A DNA stretch of 64,000 bases from Actinomycetospora sp. TBRC 11914 (GCF_012933465.1 NZ_JABBND010000005.1:124001-188000); one strand, 5' to 3'; shown: positions 42,097-50,459, counted from the stretch's first letter. The notes: generated by a model from the sequence alone, not told the origin. A program made the numbers and translations.

Positions 42097-42789
42097 ATGG
42101 CAGCACCGGCGAGCACCGCACCCGTCGTCACCCGCCTGCGGCGGCTGCTCGACGAGGCCGTCGCCGACGGCACGCTCGGGACGGGCGCGAAGATCCCCAC
42201 GGAACGCGCGCTGTGCGAGTCGTTGCAGGCCTCGCGGACGGCGGTGCGCGGGGCCCTCGCCGAGCTCGAGCGCGAGGGCCGGATCACCCGCCACGTCGGG
42301 CGCGGCACCTTCCTCGCCGAGCTCGAGGCGGAGCCGGGCCTCCCCGCGGCGGCGCGCGGCACCCTGCAGACCAGCCCGGCCGAGATCATGGCGACCCGCC
42401 TGGTCCTCGAGCCCGAGATCGCGGCGCTCGCGGCCCGGCACGCCACGCAGTCCGACATCGACCACGTGCACCACTGCCTGCGCCGGGGGAACTCCACCGC
42501 GACCTACGAGGAGTTCGAGGCCTGGGACTCCGCGCTGCACCGCGCGATCGCCGCCGCCGCGCACAACGGCCTGCTGCTGCGGCTCTTCGACACCATGAAC
42601 GCCGCCCGCGACCTCCCCGTCTGGGGCAGCATCAAGCGCCGCTCCGCCACCCCGGAGCGCCGGCACGGCTACGAGTGCAGCCACGGCGAGATCGTGGCCG
42701 CGCTGGTGGAGCGCGACCCCGACGCGGCGCGCGAGCACATGCGCGGGCACCTCGTCGACGTGCGGACGAACCTGCTCGGCCCGCACTGA
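42097..42789 (+). CDS. FadR-subfamily GntR transcriptional regulator
   Basis: A 230-aa regulator. The winged helix (about residues 10-75) has KIPTERALCESLQASRTAVRGALAELEREGRI and the wing HVGRGTF. The C-terminal FCD domain (about 90-225) has ATRLVLEPEIAALAA, AWDSALHRAIAAAAHN and the late HGEIVAALVERDPDAAREHMRGHL, with the His/Asp residues that bind metal and ligand. It most likely represses the divergent FAH/hydrolase/amidohydrolase operon until a pathway acid is present. ATG 42097 lacks a strong Shine-Dalgarno sequence because an operator-like site sits there. Confidence 0.9.
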   Translation: MAAPASTAPVVTRLRRLLDEAVADGTLGTGAKIPTERALCESLQASRTAVRGALAELEREGRITRHVGRGTFLAELEAEPGLPAAARGTLQTSPAEIMATRLVLEPEIAALAARHATQSDIDHVHHCLRRGNSTATYEEFEAWDSALHRAIAAAAHNGLLLRLFDTMNAARDLPVWGSIKRRSATPERRHGYECSHGEIVAALVERDPDAAREHMRGHLVDVRTNLLGPH

Positions 42790-42884
42790 GCCCCTCCCCC
42801 GGCGGGCACCCTTCCCCGGCGCAAGCGAAGCGTCGTTGCTGGCAACCAGTGGGAGGAAAGCCGCATCGTCGCGGCTCGCCGGCG
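42790..42884. terminator. Short hairpins between convergent regulator and LLM genes
   Basis: The 95-nt gap holds GTTGC-TG-GCAAC near 42834 and AGCCGC-N6-GCGGCT near 42859. Both are small; together they probably end transcription from both sides. Confidence 0.4.
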
Positions 42885-43874
42885 TCAGGAGCGCGCCGCC
42901 TCCAGGAACCGCTCGAGCTCGCCGCGGGTGTCCGGCCCGCACGGCTGGAACACGATCTCGGTGACGCCGTGCCCGGCGAGGTCCTCGATCCGCCGGCCGA
43001 CCTGCGCGCGGGTGCCGCTGATCGTCACGTCGGGGAGCATCGAGTGACCACCCGCGTCCCAGGCCGCCCGGTCGGCGTCGCTGAGCTCGACGCAGTGCCC
43101 GGAGTGCACGGCGAGGTGGCGCTGGTCCTCTGGAGACTTCTCGACCGTCTCCAGCCACTCGGCGCCCCCGGGCAGGCCCCGCACGGCGTCGGGGCCGCCG
43201 AACTCGTAGGCCCCGTGGTACGCGAGCGCCCAGCCCGGTCCACCCGCCACCCGCGCGTGCTCCGAGTCCGGCGGCTCCCCCTCGTCGAGCACGGTCCCCC
43301 AGGCCAGGTAGGGCACCCAGGACCACTCGGGCAGGAAGTCCGGGAGCTGCAGCGTCGCGAAGAGCCCGTCGCCGTGCTCCCGCGCGACCGCGTTCCCCTT
43401 CGGCCCGAGGGCCCCGACGAGGAGCGGGACGTCGACGGGGCGGGCAGGCGCGTGCCCGTCGGGGTGGAGCATCTGCATCTGCGCGCCCTCCCACTCCACG
43501 ACCTCGCCGCGCAGCAGCCCCCGGAACGCGCGGAGGTAGGCGTCCATGAACGACCACGTGATCGCCCGGTAGCCCATCGCGCGACGCCCGGTGAAGCCGG
43601 TGCCGAAGGAGACGGCGGTCCGGCCGGGGGCGAGCGCCGCGAGCGTGGCGGTGGCGGCGGCGTTGACCATCGGGTGGCGCAGGCTCGGGACCAGCACGCC
43701 CGGACCGAGCCCGATGCGCTCGGTCCGCTCCGCCGCGAGCGCGAGGGTCATCCACACGTCGGGGCTCTGCTGCGGGGTGTCGTAGACCCAGGCGCGGTCG
43801 TAGCCGAGCTGTTCCGCCAGGGCGATGTCGTCCGGGGAGTGCAGGGCGGTCGGGAACGCGCACGAGACCTGCAT
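42885..43874 (-). CDS. LLM class (luciferase-like) flavin-dependent oxidoreductase
   Basis: A 329-aa protein of the F420/FMN luciferase-like fold: ALAEQLGYDRAWVYD, TERIGLGPGVLVPSLRHPMV, LAPGRTAVSFGTGFTGRRAMGY and a late GTRAQVGRRIEDLAGHGVTEIVFQP. Members oxidise, reduce or oxygenate small molecules with F420 or FMN. It could supply an oxygenase or reductase step for the neighbouring catabolic operon. ATG 43874 has GGAG upstream, and a 16-bp perfect palindrome lies 17 nt before it, which suggests its own operator. Confidence 0.87.
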   Translation of the reverse strand: MQVSCAFPTALHSPDDIALAEQLGYDRAWVYDTPQQSPDVWMTLALAAERTERIGLGPGVLVPSLRHPMVNAAATATLAALAPGRTAVSFGTGFTGRRAMGYRAITWSFMDAYLRAFRGLLRGEVVEWEGAQMQMLHPDGHAPARPVDVPLLVGALGPKGNAVAREHGDGLFATLQLPDFLPEWSWVPYLAWGTVLDEGEPPDSEHARVAGGPGWALAYHGAYEFGGPDAVRGLPGGAEWLETVEKSPEDQRHLAVHSGHCVELSDADRAAWDAGGHSMLPDVTISGTRAQVGRRIEDLAGHGVTEIVFQPCGPDTRGELERFLEAARS

Positions 43875-43890
43875 GGGGAGCTCCTCCGTC

Positions 43891-43906
43891 TCGTCACCGG
43901 TGACGA
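43891..43906. promoter_or_regulatory. 16-bp perfect palindrome upstream of the LLM gene
   Basis: TCGTCACCGGTGACGA is a perfect palindrome 17 nt upstream of the LLM start. Its position overlaps the expected leader or promoter, so a dimeric regulator may bind. A looser inverted repeat (ACCGGG...CCCGGT) follows near 43924-43943. Confidence 0.5.
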
Positions 43907-44091
43907 TCGGCTGTGATCTGGGTTACCGGGCGCATGCTCCCGGTCACGGCGCGGCGTGGGCAAGTCACCTGTGCGCGGACACCGTCACGGTGCCGGCCGG
44001 CCGAGGGAGGGGTGGACGTAGCGCTGCCGCCGGGGGTGCTGGTGGACCGCGTCGCGCGGACCCGGCTGCTCGCCGACGCGCTCCCGCGGCA

Positions 44092-44523
44092 TCACGGGTC
44101 GAGGGGGTGCCGGAACCGGAGACCCGGATATCGGGCGAATCCGCGATCAGCCGACATCCAGGTGCAGCCGTGCTCGATCGCCAGGGCGGCGAGGTAGGCG
44201 TCCGGGACCGCGTTGCCCCGGGCGCCGGTGCGCCGGCAGAGATCGTCGAAGAGGGCCCAGTGCCGGTCGCCCGGCTCCATCGGCACCACCGCGGGCGCGG
44301 CTCGCAGATCGGCCAGCCGCTCCAGGGCGTCGACGACGGCGAGCGGCTCGGCCAGGACCTTGGGGTGGGTCACCACGCGGACGAAGCCGCTGGCCACCAC
44401 CGAGGCCAGCCCGAAGGGCTCGGGGCCGGCCGCGGCTCGCTCGAGCCACGCCCGGTAGGGCTCGTGCGCCGCGTCGTCGGCGTTGAAGGCGTGCACGAGG
44501 ACGTTGACGTCACAGGCGATCAC
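44092..44523 (-). CDS. vapC: PIN-domain toxin, VapC family
   Basis: A 143-aa PIN-domain ribonuclease-type toxin. Acidic residues Asp5 (ACDVNVLVHAF), Asp108 (AVPDAYLAALA) and Asp126 (SADRGF) match the metal site. The fourth acid, often just before the GFVRV block, is not evident: the segment reads ASGFVRV. Activity may rely on another acid or be reduced. The gene starts 4 nt inside the antitoxin gene end, the normal VapBC arrangement. Confidence 0.88.
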   Translation of the reverse strand: MIACDVNVLVHAFNADDAAHEPYRAWLERAAAGPEPFGLASVVASGFVRVVTHPKVLAEPLAVVDALERLADLRAAPAVVPMEPGDRHWALFDDLCRRTGARGNAVPDAYLAALAIEHGCTWMSADRGFARYPGLRFRHPLDP

Positions 44524-44756
44524 CGCTCGTCCAGGACCTCGAGCAGCGCACCGTTGTCGTCGAGGTCCACTCCCGGACGGAGCCGCCCTCCTCGGAACGC
44601 CCGCACGCGGAAGCCGGCGGCCTCCTGATCGTCACGGCGCAGCAGTTTCTCGCGCACGCTGTCCTCGATCACCTGGCTCACCGTCTGGCCGAGCTCGGCC
44701 GCGCGACGCCGAACCTGCGCCAGGAGGCCGTCGTCGATGGTGATCGTCGTGCGCAT
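44520..44756 (-). CDS. vapB: Ribbon-helix-helix antitoxin, VapB family
   Basis: A 78-aa antitoxin. MRTTITIDDGLLAQVRRRA and LGQTVSQVIEDSVREKL form a ribbon-helix-helix DNA-binding domain; the C-terminal half (FRGGRLRPGVDLDDNGALLEVL) should wrap the toxin. It is expected to neutralise the overlapping PIN toxin and, with it, repress the operon. The start ATG 44756 lies within ATGCATGC, and a 12-bp palindrome sits 22 nt upstream. Confidence 0.88.
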   Translation of the reverse strand: MRTTITIDDGLLAQVRRRAAELGQTVSQVIEDSVREKLLRRDDQEAAGFRVRAFRGGRLRPGVDLDDNGALLEVLDER

Positions 44757-44777
44757 GCATCACAGCATACCGAGTGT

Positions 44778-44789
44778 GCATCATGATGC
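44778..44789. promoter_or_regulatory. Candidate VapBC autoregulatory operator
   Basis: GCATCATGATGC is a perfect 12-bp palindrome directly upstream of the antitoxin start, where VapBC complexes usually bind. It also precedes the divergent molybdoenzyme genes by about 100 nt. Confidence 0.6.
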
Positions 44790-44885
44790 GTGGCGTCTCG
44801 GCCGCGGCTTCCTGGGACCGACGGTCCCATGCTCGGAGATCGACACCGTGGAACCGTGGAGTGCACGACACCCCCCGGGAGCGAC

Positions 44886-45437
44886 GTGACCACCACCATC
44901 CCCATCGGACTCACCGTCGACGGCCGCCACCACGACCTCGACGTCGACCCGCGCACCACCCTCCTCGACGCGCTGCGCGAGCGGCTCGGCAACACCAGCC
45001 CGAAGAAGGGCTGCGACCACGGCCAGTGCGGCGCCTGCACGGTGCTCGTCGACGGGCGTCGGGTGCTGTCCTGCCTGACCCTCGCCGTCGCGAAGGACGC
45101 CGCCGAGGTCACCACGGCGGACGGGCTCGCCCCCGACGGTGCGCTCCACCCGGTCGCCGAGGCGTTCCTGGCCCACGACGCGTACCAGTGCGGCTTCTGC
45201 ACCCCGGGTCAGGTCTGTTCCGCGGTCGGCGTCCTCGACGAGGCCGCGCACGGCGCCCCGAGCGCGGTCACCGACGACCTCACCGGCCCGACGGTGCTCG
45301 ACCGCGCCGAGATCGCCGAGCGCATGAGCGGCAACCTGTGCCGCTGCGCGGCGTACACGAACATCGTCTCCGCCGTCGCCGAGGTGGCGGGAGACGCCGC
45401 ACGGCGGGGCTCGACCGTCGAGGGGGCCGACCGATGA
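44886..45437 (+). CDS. Molybdoenzyme iron-sulfur subunit (PaoA/CoxS-like)
   Basis: A 183-aa [2Fe-2S] protein of the xanthine dehydrogenase family small subunit. The plant-ferredoxin-type cluster ligands are Cys43, Cys48, Cys51 and Cys63; the second cluster ligands are Cys102, Cys105, Cys152 and Cys154. It passes electrons from the molybdenum centre toward FAD. GTG 44886 is chosen for GGGAG upstream; a Tat-type leader as in periplasmic PaoA is not seen. It shares ATGA with the next gene. Confidence 0.92.
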   Translation: MTTTIPIGLTVDGRHHDLDVDPRTTLLDALRERLGNTSPKKGCDHGQCGACTVLVDGRRVLSCLTLAVAKDAAEVTTADGLAPDGALHPVAEAFLAHDAYQCGFCTPGQVCSAVGVLDEAAHGAPSAVTDDLTGPTVLDRAEIAERMSGNLCRCAAYTNIVSAVAEVAGDAARRGSTVEGADR

Positions 45438-46498
45438 GGCCGTTCACCTACGCCCGTCCCGACGACGCCGAGGCCGCGGTCGCCACGGTCGGCGCCGACC
45501 CCGGCGCCGTGTTCCTGGCCGGGGGCACCAACCTGCTCGACCACCTCAAGCTCGGCGTCGCGACCCCGTCGTCCGTCGTCGACCTGGGCCGGGTCACGAG
45601 CACCGCGATCACCGAGCTCGACGACGGCGGGGACGGAGACGGAGACGGGGACGGAGACGGAGCAGCGCGGAGCTCGACCACGAGGAGCGGTCTGCGGATC
45701 GGCGCGGGCGCGCTCAACAGCGACGTCGCGGCCCACCCGCTGGTACGCCGCCGCTACCCCGCGCTGGCCCAGGCCCTGCTCGCCGGCGCCTCGGGCCAGC
45801 TGCGGAACATGGCCACCACCGGCGGCAACCTGCTCCAGCGCACCCGGTGCGTCTACTTCGCCGACACCACCACCCCGTGCACCAAGCGCGACCTCACCCA
45901 GCCGTGCTCGGCCCGGGAGGGCTGGACCCGCTACCACGCGATCCTCGGCGCGTCCGAGCACTGCCTCGCGACGCACCCGTCGGACATGGCGGTCGCGCTG
46001 GTCGCGCTGGACGCGACGGTCCAGGTGCTCGGCGCCGACGGCACGCGCACCCTCCCGGTCGCCGAGCTGCACCGGCTCCCCGGCGACGACCCCACCCACG
46101 ACACCGTGCTGCGCCACGGTGAGCTCATCACGGCGGTGGATCTGCCGGCCTCGCCGATCGCGGCGCGCTCGGCCTACCGCAAGGTGCGCGACCGGGCCTC
46201 GTACGCCTTCGCCCTCGTCTCGGTCGCCGCGGCGCTCGGGGTGCGCGAGGGCACCGTGGCCGACGTCCGGATCGCGCTCGGCGGGGTCGCCCCCAAGCCG
46301 TGGCGCGCCACCCGCGCCGAGGACGCCCTGCGGGGAGCCCCCGCCACCGACGAGTCGTACCGCGCCGCCGCCCGCGCCGAGCTCGCCGACGCCGACCCGG
46401 TCGAGAGCCCGCTCGGCGGCAACCGCTTCAAGCTCGACCTGGTCGTCGGCGCGCTGACCGACACCCTGCGCCGACTCACCGAGGAGCAGCACTCGTGA
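45434..46498 (+). CDS. Molybdoenzyme FAD-binding subunit (PaoB/CoxM-like)
   Basis: A 354-aa flavin subunit. FLAGGTNLLDHLKL and GNLLQRTRC give the FAD site; the Cys-rich loop RCVYFADTTTPCTKRD...PCS...HCLA resembles the extra [4Fe-4S] cluster of PaoB, a feature absent from plain CoxM. A GDGDGDGDG run at about residues 64-75 comes from a 6-bp tandem repeat and probably lies in a surface loop. It is translated by overlap with both neighbours. Confidence 0.9.
   Translation: MRPFTYARPDDAEAAVATVGADPGAVFLAGGTNLLDHLKLGVATPSSVVDLGRVTSTAITELDDGGDGDGDGDGDGAARSSTTRSGLRIGAGALNSDVAAHPLVRRRYPALAQALLAGASGQLRNMATTGGNLLQRTRCVYFADTTTPCTKRDLTQPCSAREGWTRYHAILGASEHCLATHPSDMAVALVALDATVQVLGADGTRTLPVAELHRLPGDDPTHDTVLRHGELITAVDLPASPIAARSAYRKVRDRASYAFALVSVAAALGVREGTVADVRIALGGVAPKPWRATRAEDALRGAPATDESYRAAARAELADADPVESPLGGNRFKLDLVVGALTDTLRRLTEEQHS
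45623..45661. repeat. 6-bp tandem repeat in the FAD subunit gene
   Basis: Imperfect repeats of GGAGAC/GGGGAC encode a Gly-Asp run. Length variation by slippage would keep the reading frame. Confidence 0.75.
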
Positions 46499-48555
46499 CC
46501 GTCCTCGACGCCCGCGTCATGGGCACGTCGGTCCGCCGGGTCGAGGGCCCGGACAAGGTCACCGGCACCGCCCGGTACGCCGCCGACCAGCCGGTCGACG
46601 CCCCGCTGCACCTGCACCCGGTGCAGGCGACGGTCGCCCGCGGCCGGATCACCGGCCTGGACACGGGCGCGGCGCGGGCCGTGCCCGGCGTCGTCGGGAT
46701 CCTCACCCCGGACGACGCGCCGCGGCTCGCGGACCTCGGCGACCCCGAGCTCCGGGTGCTGCAGCACCACGAGATCCACCACCGTGGCCAGTACGTGGCG
46801 GCGGTGCTCGCCGAGACCCCGGAGGTCGCGCGGGAGGCCGCGGGCCTCGTCGTCGTGACCGTCGCGGAGGAACCGCAGGTCACCGCGTTCGACGAGCACT
46901 CCCCCGCGCGGCACCCGGCGGCGACGCTCGCGAACTACGCGCCGCCGACCAGCGGGATCGTTGATCCCGACGCCGCGCTCGACGCGGCCGCGGTCACCGT
47001 CCGCGCCACCTACACCACCCCGGTGCAGCACCACAGCCCGATGGAGCCGCACGCGACGGTCGCGGCGTGGGACGGCGATCACGTCGTGCTGTACGAGTCC
47101 TCGCAGGGGGTGGCGGGCGCGCGGGACACGGTCGCGGCGCTGTTCGGGCTGGGCGAGGACGACGTCGAGGTGGCGTCGCCGCACGTCGGCGGCGGGTTCG
47201 GCGCCAAGGGCTCGCTGCACGCCGGGACGGTGCTGACGGTGCTCGCGGCGCGCACCGTGCCGGGCCGGGCGGTGAAGCGGGCGCTGTCGCGGCGGGAGAT
47301 GTTCGAGACGGTCGGGCACCGGCCGGCGACGGTGCAGCACCTCGCGCTGGGGGCGACGGCCGACGGGCGGCTGGAGGCGATCACGCACGACGTCGTGGCG
47401 TCCACCGCGCGGATCGAGGAGTTCGGCGAGCCGACCGCGACCGGTACCCGCGCGATGTACGCGGCGCCGCACCGGCGCACGTCGCACGACCTGGTGCCCC
47501 TCGACGTCGACCCGCCCACCTACATGCGAGCCCCCGGGGAGGCCCCGGGCAGCTTCGGGCTCGAGTGCGCGATGGACGAGCTCGCGGTGGCGCTGGGCCT
47601 CGACCCGATCGAGCTGCGGGTGCGCAACGAGCCCGAGGTGCATCCCGAGTCGGGGGTGCCGTTCTCCACGCGGAACCTGGTCGCGTGCCTGCGGCGCGGG
47701 GCGGAGCGGTTCGGGTGGTCGGCGCGACCACCGCAGCCGCGGGCCTCACTGGTCGACGGCTGGTGGCACGGCACCGGGGTCGCGGCGGCGACGTTCCCGG
47801 CGATCCGCTTCCCGGGCTCGACGGCGGTGATCCGGTTCCGCCACGGGCGCTACGAGGTGGAGATCGGGGCGACCGACATCGGGCAGGGCGCCCGGACGGT
47901 GCTCACCCAGATCGCGGCCGACGCGCTCGGGGTGCCCACGGACCGGATCGAGGTCGCGATCGGCGACACCGCGCTGCCGCGGGGGACGGTGGCGGGTGGC
48001 TCGTCGGGCACGGCGTCCTGGGGGTCGACGATCAGCGAGGCCGCCGACCGGTTCCGGGACAAGTGGGGCGACGACCCGGAGGAGGGCGCCGAGGCCGACG
48101 CCGCCACCCCGGACAACCCGTGGGCGGGCGAGCTGTCGATGGCCGCCTACGGGGCCCAGTTCGCCGAGGTCGCGGTGCACGCCGACACCGGCGAGATCCG
48201 GGTGCCGCGGCTGCTCGGGGTGTACGCGGCCGGCCGGATCCTCAACCCGACCCTGGCCCGCTCGCAGTTCCTCGGCGGCATGGTGTGGGGGCTGTCGATG
48301 GCCCTGCACGAGCGGAGCGTCGTCGACCCCCGCTTCGGCCACGTGGTCAACCACGACCTCGCCGGCTACCACATCGCCGCCCACGCCGACGTGCGCGAGA
48401 TGACGGCGGAGTGGATCGACGAGGACGACCCCTACGTGAACCCGATGGGCTCCAAGGGCATCGGCGAGATCGGCATCGTCGGGACGGCCGCCGCCATCGC
48501 CAACGCCGCGTACCACGCGACGGGGGTGCGACGCCGAGAGCTGCCGCTCATGTGA
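46495..48555 (+). CDS. Molybdenum-cofactor catalytic subunit (PaoC/XdhB-like)
   Basis: A 686-aa large subunit of the xanthine oxidase family. HVGGGFGAKG is the Moco-binding loop, YMRAPGEAPGSFG another substrate/cofactor segment, and GSKGIGEIG carries the catalytic base Glu658. QGARTVLTQIAADALG is also conserved. The set PaoABC-like indicates an aldehyde or N-heterocycle hydroxylase; the substrate is not given by motifs. No XdhC/PaoD-type maturation gene is in view. GTG 46495 overlaps the FAD subunit gene by 4 nt. The gene ends inside a perfect inverted repeat. Confidence 0.92.
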   Translation: MTVLDARVMGTSVRRVEGPDKVTGTARYAADQPVDAPLHLHPVQATVARGRITGLDTGAARAVPGVVGILTPDDAPRLADLGDPELRVLQHHEIHHRGQYVAAVLAETPEVAREAAGLVVVTVAEEPQVTAFDEHSPARHPAATLANYAPPTSGIVDPDAALDAAAVTVRATYTTPVQHHSPMEPHATVAAWDGDHVVLYESSQGVAGARDTVAALFGLGEDDVEVASPHVGGGFGAKGSLHAGTVLTVLAARTVPGRAVKRALSRREMFETVGHRPATVQHLALGATADGRLEAITHDVVASTARIEEFGEPTATGTRAMYAAPHRRTSHDLVPLDVDPPTYMRAPGEAPGSFGLECAMDELAVALGLDPIELRVRNEPEVHPESGVPFSTRNLVACLRRGAERFGWSARPPQPRASLVDGWWHGTGVAAATFPAIRFPGSTAVIRFRHGRYEVEIGATDIGQGARTVLTQIAADALGVPTDRIEVAIGDTALPRGTVAGGSSGTASWGSTISEAADRFRDKWGDDPEEGAEADAATPDNPWAGELSMAAYGAQFAEVAVHADTGEIRVPRLLGVYAAGRILNPTLARSQFLGGMVWGLSMALHERSVVDPRFGHVVNHDLAGYHIAAHADVREMTAEWIDEDDPYVNPMGSKGIGEIGIVGTAAAIANAAYHATGVRRRELPLM

Positions 48556-48594
48556 ACGGATGTGGTCGCCGGGACGACCACATCCGTTCACATG
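48549..48594. terminator. Perfect 20-bp inverted repeat shared by two convergent stop codons
   Basis: Arms 48549-48568 and 48575-48594 are perfectly complementary with a 6-nt loop. The left arm contains the ATG-TGA end of the molybdoenzyme gene and the right arm contains the mirror-image ATG-TGA end of the convergent reductase gene, so both proteins end in Met. It should act as a bidirectional terminator. Confidence 0.85.
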
Positions 48595-49469
48595 CTGCGG
48601 AGCAGCGCCAGCATCGTCGCGTTGAGCGGGGTCGGGACGCCGTGGCGCGCGCCGGCCGCGACGACGGCGCCGGAGAGGTACTCGTGCTCGGTCGGCCGCC
48701 CGGCGAGCCGGTCGTAGAGCATCGAGGTGCCGGTGCCGGCGGGCATCGTCGCGTAGTGCCGCCGCAGCGCGGTGACGTCGTCGTCGGAGATGTCCGCGCC
48801 CTCGGCCCGGCCGACGGCGACGACCTCGCGGGAGAGGCCGAGGACCAGGTCGGCCAGGTGGTCCTCGGCGAGCACCTCGTTGCGGCGCATGGTCAGCGCG
48901 GTGATCGGGTTCGCGACGGCGTTGCTGATGAGCTTGCGCCACGCGTCGGTGCGGTAGTCGGTGGAGCCGGCCACCTCGACGCCGTCGTCGCCCCCGCCGA
49001 CCAGCGCGGCGAGGCCGTCGACCCAGGGACCGTCGGGCACGGTGAGCCGCCCGTAGCCGTGGTGGACGATCCGCCCGGGCTCCACCGCCTCGGCGCCGAG
49101 CACGACGACGGCCGGGACCGCCGTCGCGTCGGGGTGCACGAGGCCCTCGACGCGGCGCTCCTGGTCCACGCCGTTCTGGGCGACGACGACGACGCTGCCG
49201 GGGCCGGTCGTGGCCTTGAGCCAGTCCGCCGCGGACGCGGTGTGGTGGGCCTTCGTCGTGAGGACCACCCAGTCCGCGGGGCCGAGGTCCGCCGGGTCGG
49301 TGTGCACCGCCGCCGGCACCTCGCGCTCCTCGCCGTCCGCCCCGGTCCGCACCCGCAGCACGTCGAACGGGGTCCGGACGGCGAGGGCCACGTCGTGCCC
49401 CCGCTCGTGCGCCAGGGCGGCGAGCACGCCGCCGATCGCTCCGGGACCGATGACCACGAGGCGCGCCAT
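48588..49469 (-). CDS. Ketopantoate reductase (ApbA/PanE) family protein
   Basis: A 293-aa oxidoreductase. VVIGPGAIGGVLAA is the NADP-binding fold, with TKAHHT and QNGVDQ later in the Rossmann half, and the C-terminal helical domain has WRKLISNAVANPITALT (the catalytic Lys region) and SMLYDRLAGRPTEHEYLSGAVV. Family members reduce 2-ketopantoate or other 2-keto acids. It need not be the housekeeping PanE. ATG 49469 has a GGAG site. Confidence 0.88.
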   Translation of the reverse strand: MARLVVIGPGAIGGVLAALAHERGHDVALAVRTPFDVLRVRTGADGEEREVPAAVHTDPADLGPADWVVLTTKAHHTASAADWLKATTGPGSVVVVAQNGVDQERRVEGLVHPDATAVPAVVVLGAEAVEPGRIVHHGYGRLTVPDGPWVDGLAALVGGGDDGVEVAGSTDYRTDAWRKLISNAVANPITALTMRRNEVLAEDHLADLVLGLSREVVAVGRAEGADISDDDVTALRRHYATMPAGTGTSMLYDRLAGRPTEHEYLSGAVVAAGARHGVPTPLNATMLALLRSM

Positions 49470-49617
49470 GACTCCGATCCTCACCCCACGCCGGGCGGTC
49501 AGCGGCGTGGGCCCCGTCTCAGGTCCGGCCGTCGTCGCACCGCCGGGCAGCAGAGTCGGCCTTTGACTCTGGTGGACCGTCGTGCATAGTCTCCTCGGCG
49601 GCGGGAGGAGGTGGGCC

Positions 49618-50172
49618 GTGGCCATCCGCGTCAAGCTCGGGCGCTACGAGCGCGCCGACGACGATCCGTTGGGTCGCGCCCGCCTCGGGTGGTTCCCGCG
49701 CATGACCGAGCAGGAGATCTGGGACGCCGGCCGCGGTCTGTGGCGCCTGAACCAGAACGTCGCCGGACGGGAGCGCTTCGCGCTGGTCGTCACGCCGGAG
49801 GGGCTGGTCGGCGCCGCGGCGGAGATCCGCTCGGTGACCCCCTACGGCGACCGCAAGGCCCTCGACGGCGCGGTGCTGGGCCCCGGGCACCCGCTGCGCG
49901 ACGCGTACGTCGGCCGGCCCGACCCCCTCGCCAACAACTCGCAGAACCGCATCACCTACGGGGCGCTGCCCGAGGAGGCCGCCCTGCGCGACCTCACCTG
50001 CGCCTGCGGCTGCGGGACACCCACCACGGCGGAGTTCGTCGCCGGGCACGACGTCCGCGCCGTCCGGGACCGCGTCCGCCGGCACTTCGCCGGGTCCACC
50101 GCCGACTTCCTCACCTGGCTCGACGACGCGCTGGCCGGCCCCACCCCGAACCCCAGCAGCAGGACGCGCTGA
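49618..50172 (+). CDS. Uncharacterised protein with CxCGCG and GHD motif
   Basis: A 184-aa protein not assigned to a named family. The N-terminal 110 residues are globular and basic. Residues about 133-165 contain CACGCG followed by EFVAGHDVRAVRDRVRRHF, a Cys-cluster plus Gly-His-Asp block seen at the ends of several unrelated bacterial proteins and suggestive of a small metal site. GTG 49618 has an excellent GGGAGGAGGTGG site. A second small gene follows in 23 nt and is probably co-transcribed. Confidence 0.6.
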   Translation: MAIRVKLGRYERADDDPLGRARLGWFPRMTEQEIWDAGRGLWRLNQNVAGRERFALVVTPEGLVGAAAEIRSVTPYGDRKALDGAVLGPGHPLRDAYVGRPDPLANNSQNRITYGALPEEAALRDLTCACGCGTPTTAEFVAGHDVRAVRDRVRRHFAGSTADFLTWLDDALAGPTPNPSSRTR

Positions 50173-50195
50173 CACCGCGCGGCAGGGAGGCCCCC

Positions 50196-50459
50196 GTGCC
50201 CGACAACCTCTTCACCGTCTGGATCTACCCGACCGTCGGCGAGCCGATCACGGTCACGACGCTGGACTTCGACTCCGAGGACGCCGTGCTCGCCGCGGTC
50301 GAGGCGAGCTTCGCCGGCGGCACCCCGTTCCGGGTCCGCGAGCACGAGCGCGCGGGCGACGTCCCGGCCACGACGCTCACGGTGAACCCGGCCAACGTCG
50401 TCGCCATCCGGGTCCGGGCCCCCGAGCCGGCGGACACCTCGACCGGCCAGTACCTCTAG
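50196..50459 (+). CDS. Small uncharacterised protein
   Basis: An 87-aa protein starting at GTG 50196 after AGGGAGG. It is predicted mixed alpha/beta (LFTVWIYPTVGEPITV, then VLAAVEASFAGGTPF and TLTVNPANVVAIRV), the look of a compact single domain like small actinobacterial ligand- or partner-binding proteins. No family is recognised. It lies just after the CxCGCG gene and ends 14 nt before a convergent transporter gene. Confidence 0.55.
   Translation: MPDNLFTVWIYPTVGEPITVTTLDFDSEDAVLAAVEASFAGGTPFRVREHERAGDVPATTLTVNPANVVAIRVRAPEPADTSTGQYL

Noticed and set aside
44013-44197. Possible 61-codon + strand gene with GAGGGAGGG upstream
   Set aside because: It runs antisense into the VapC gene and has no recognisable features, though the ribosome-binding-like sequence is good; possibly a remnant.
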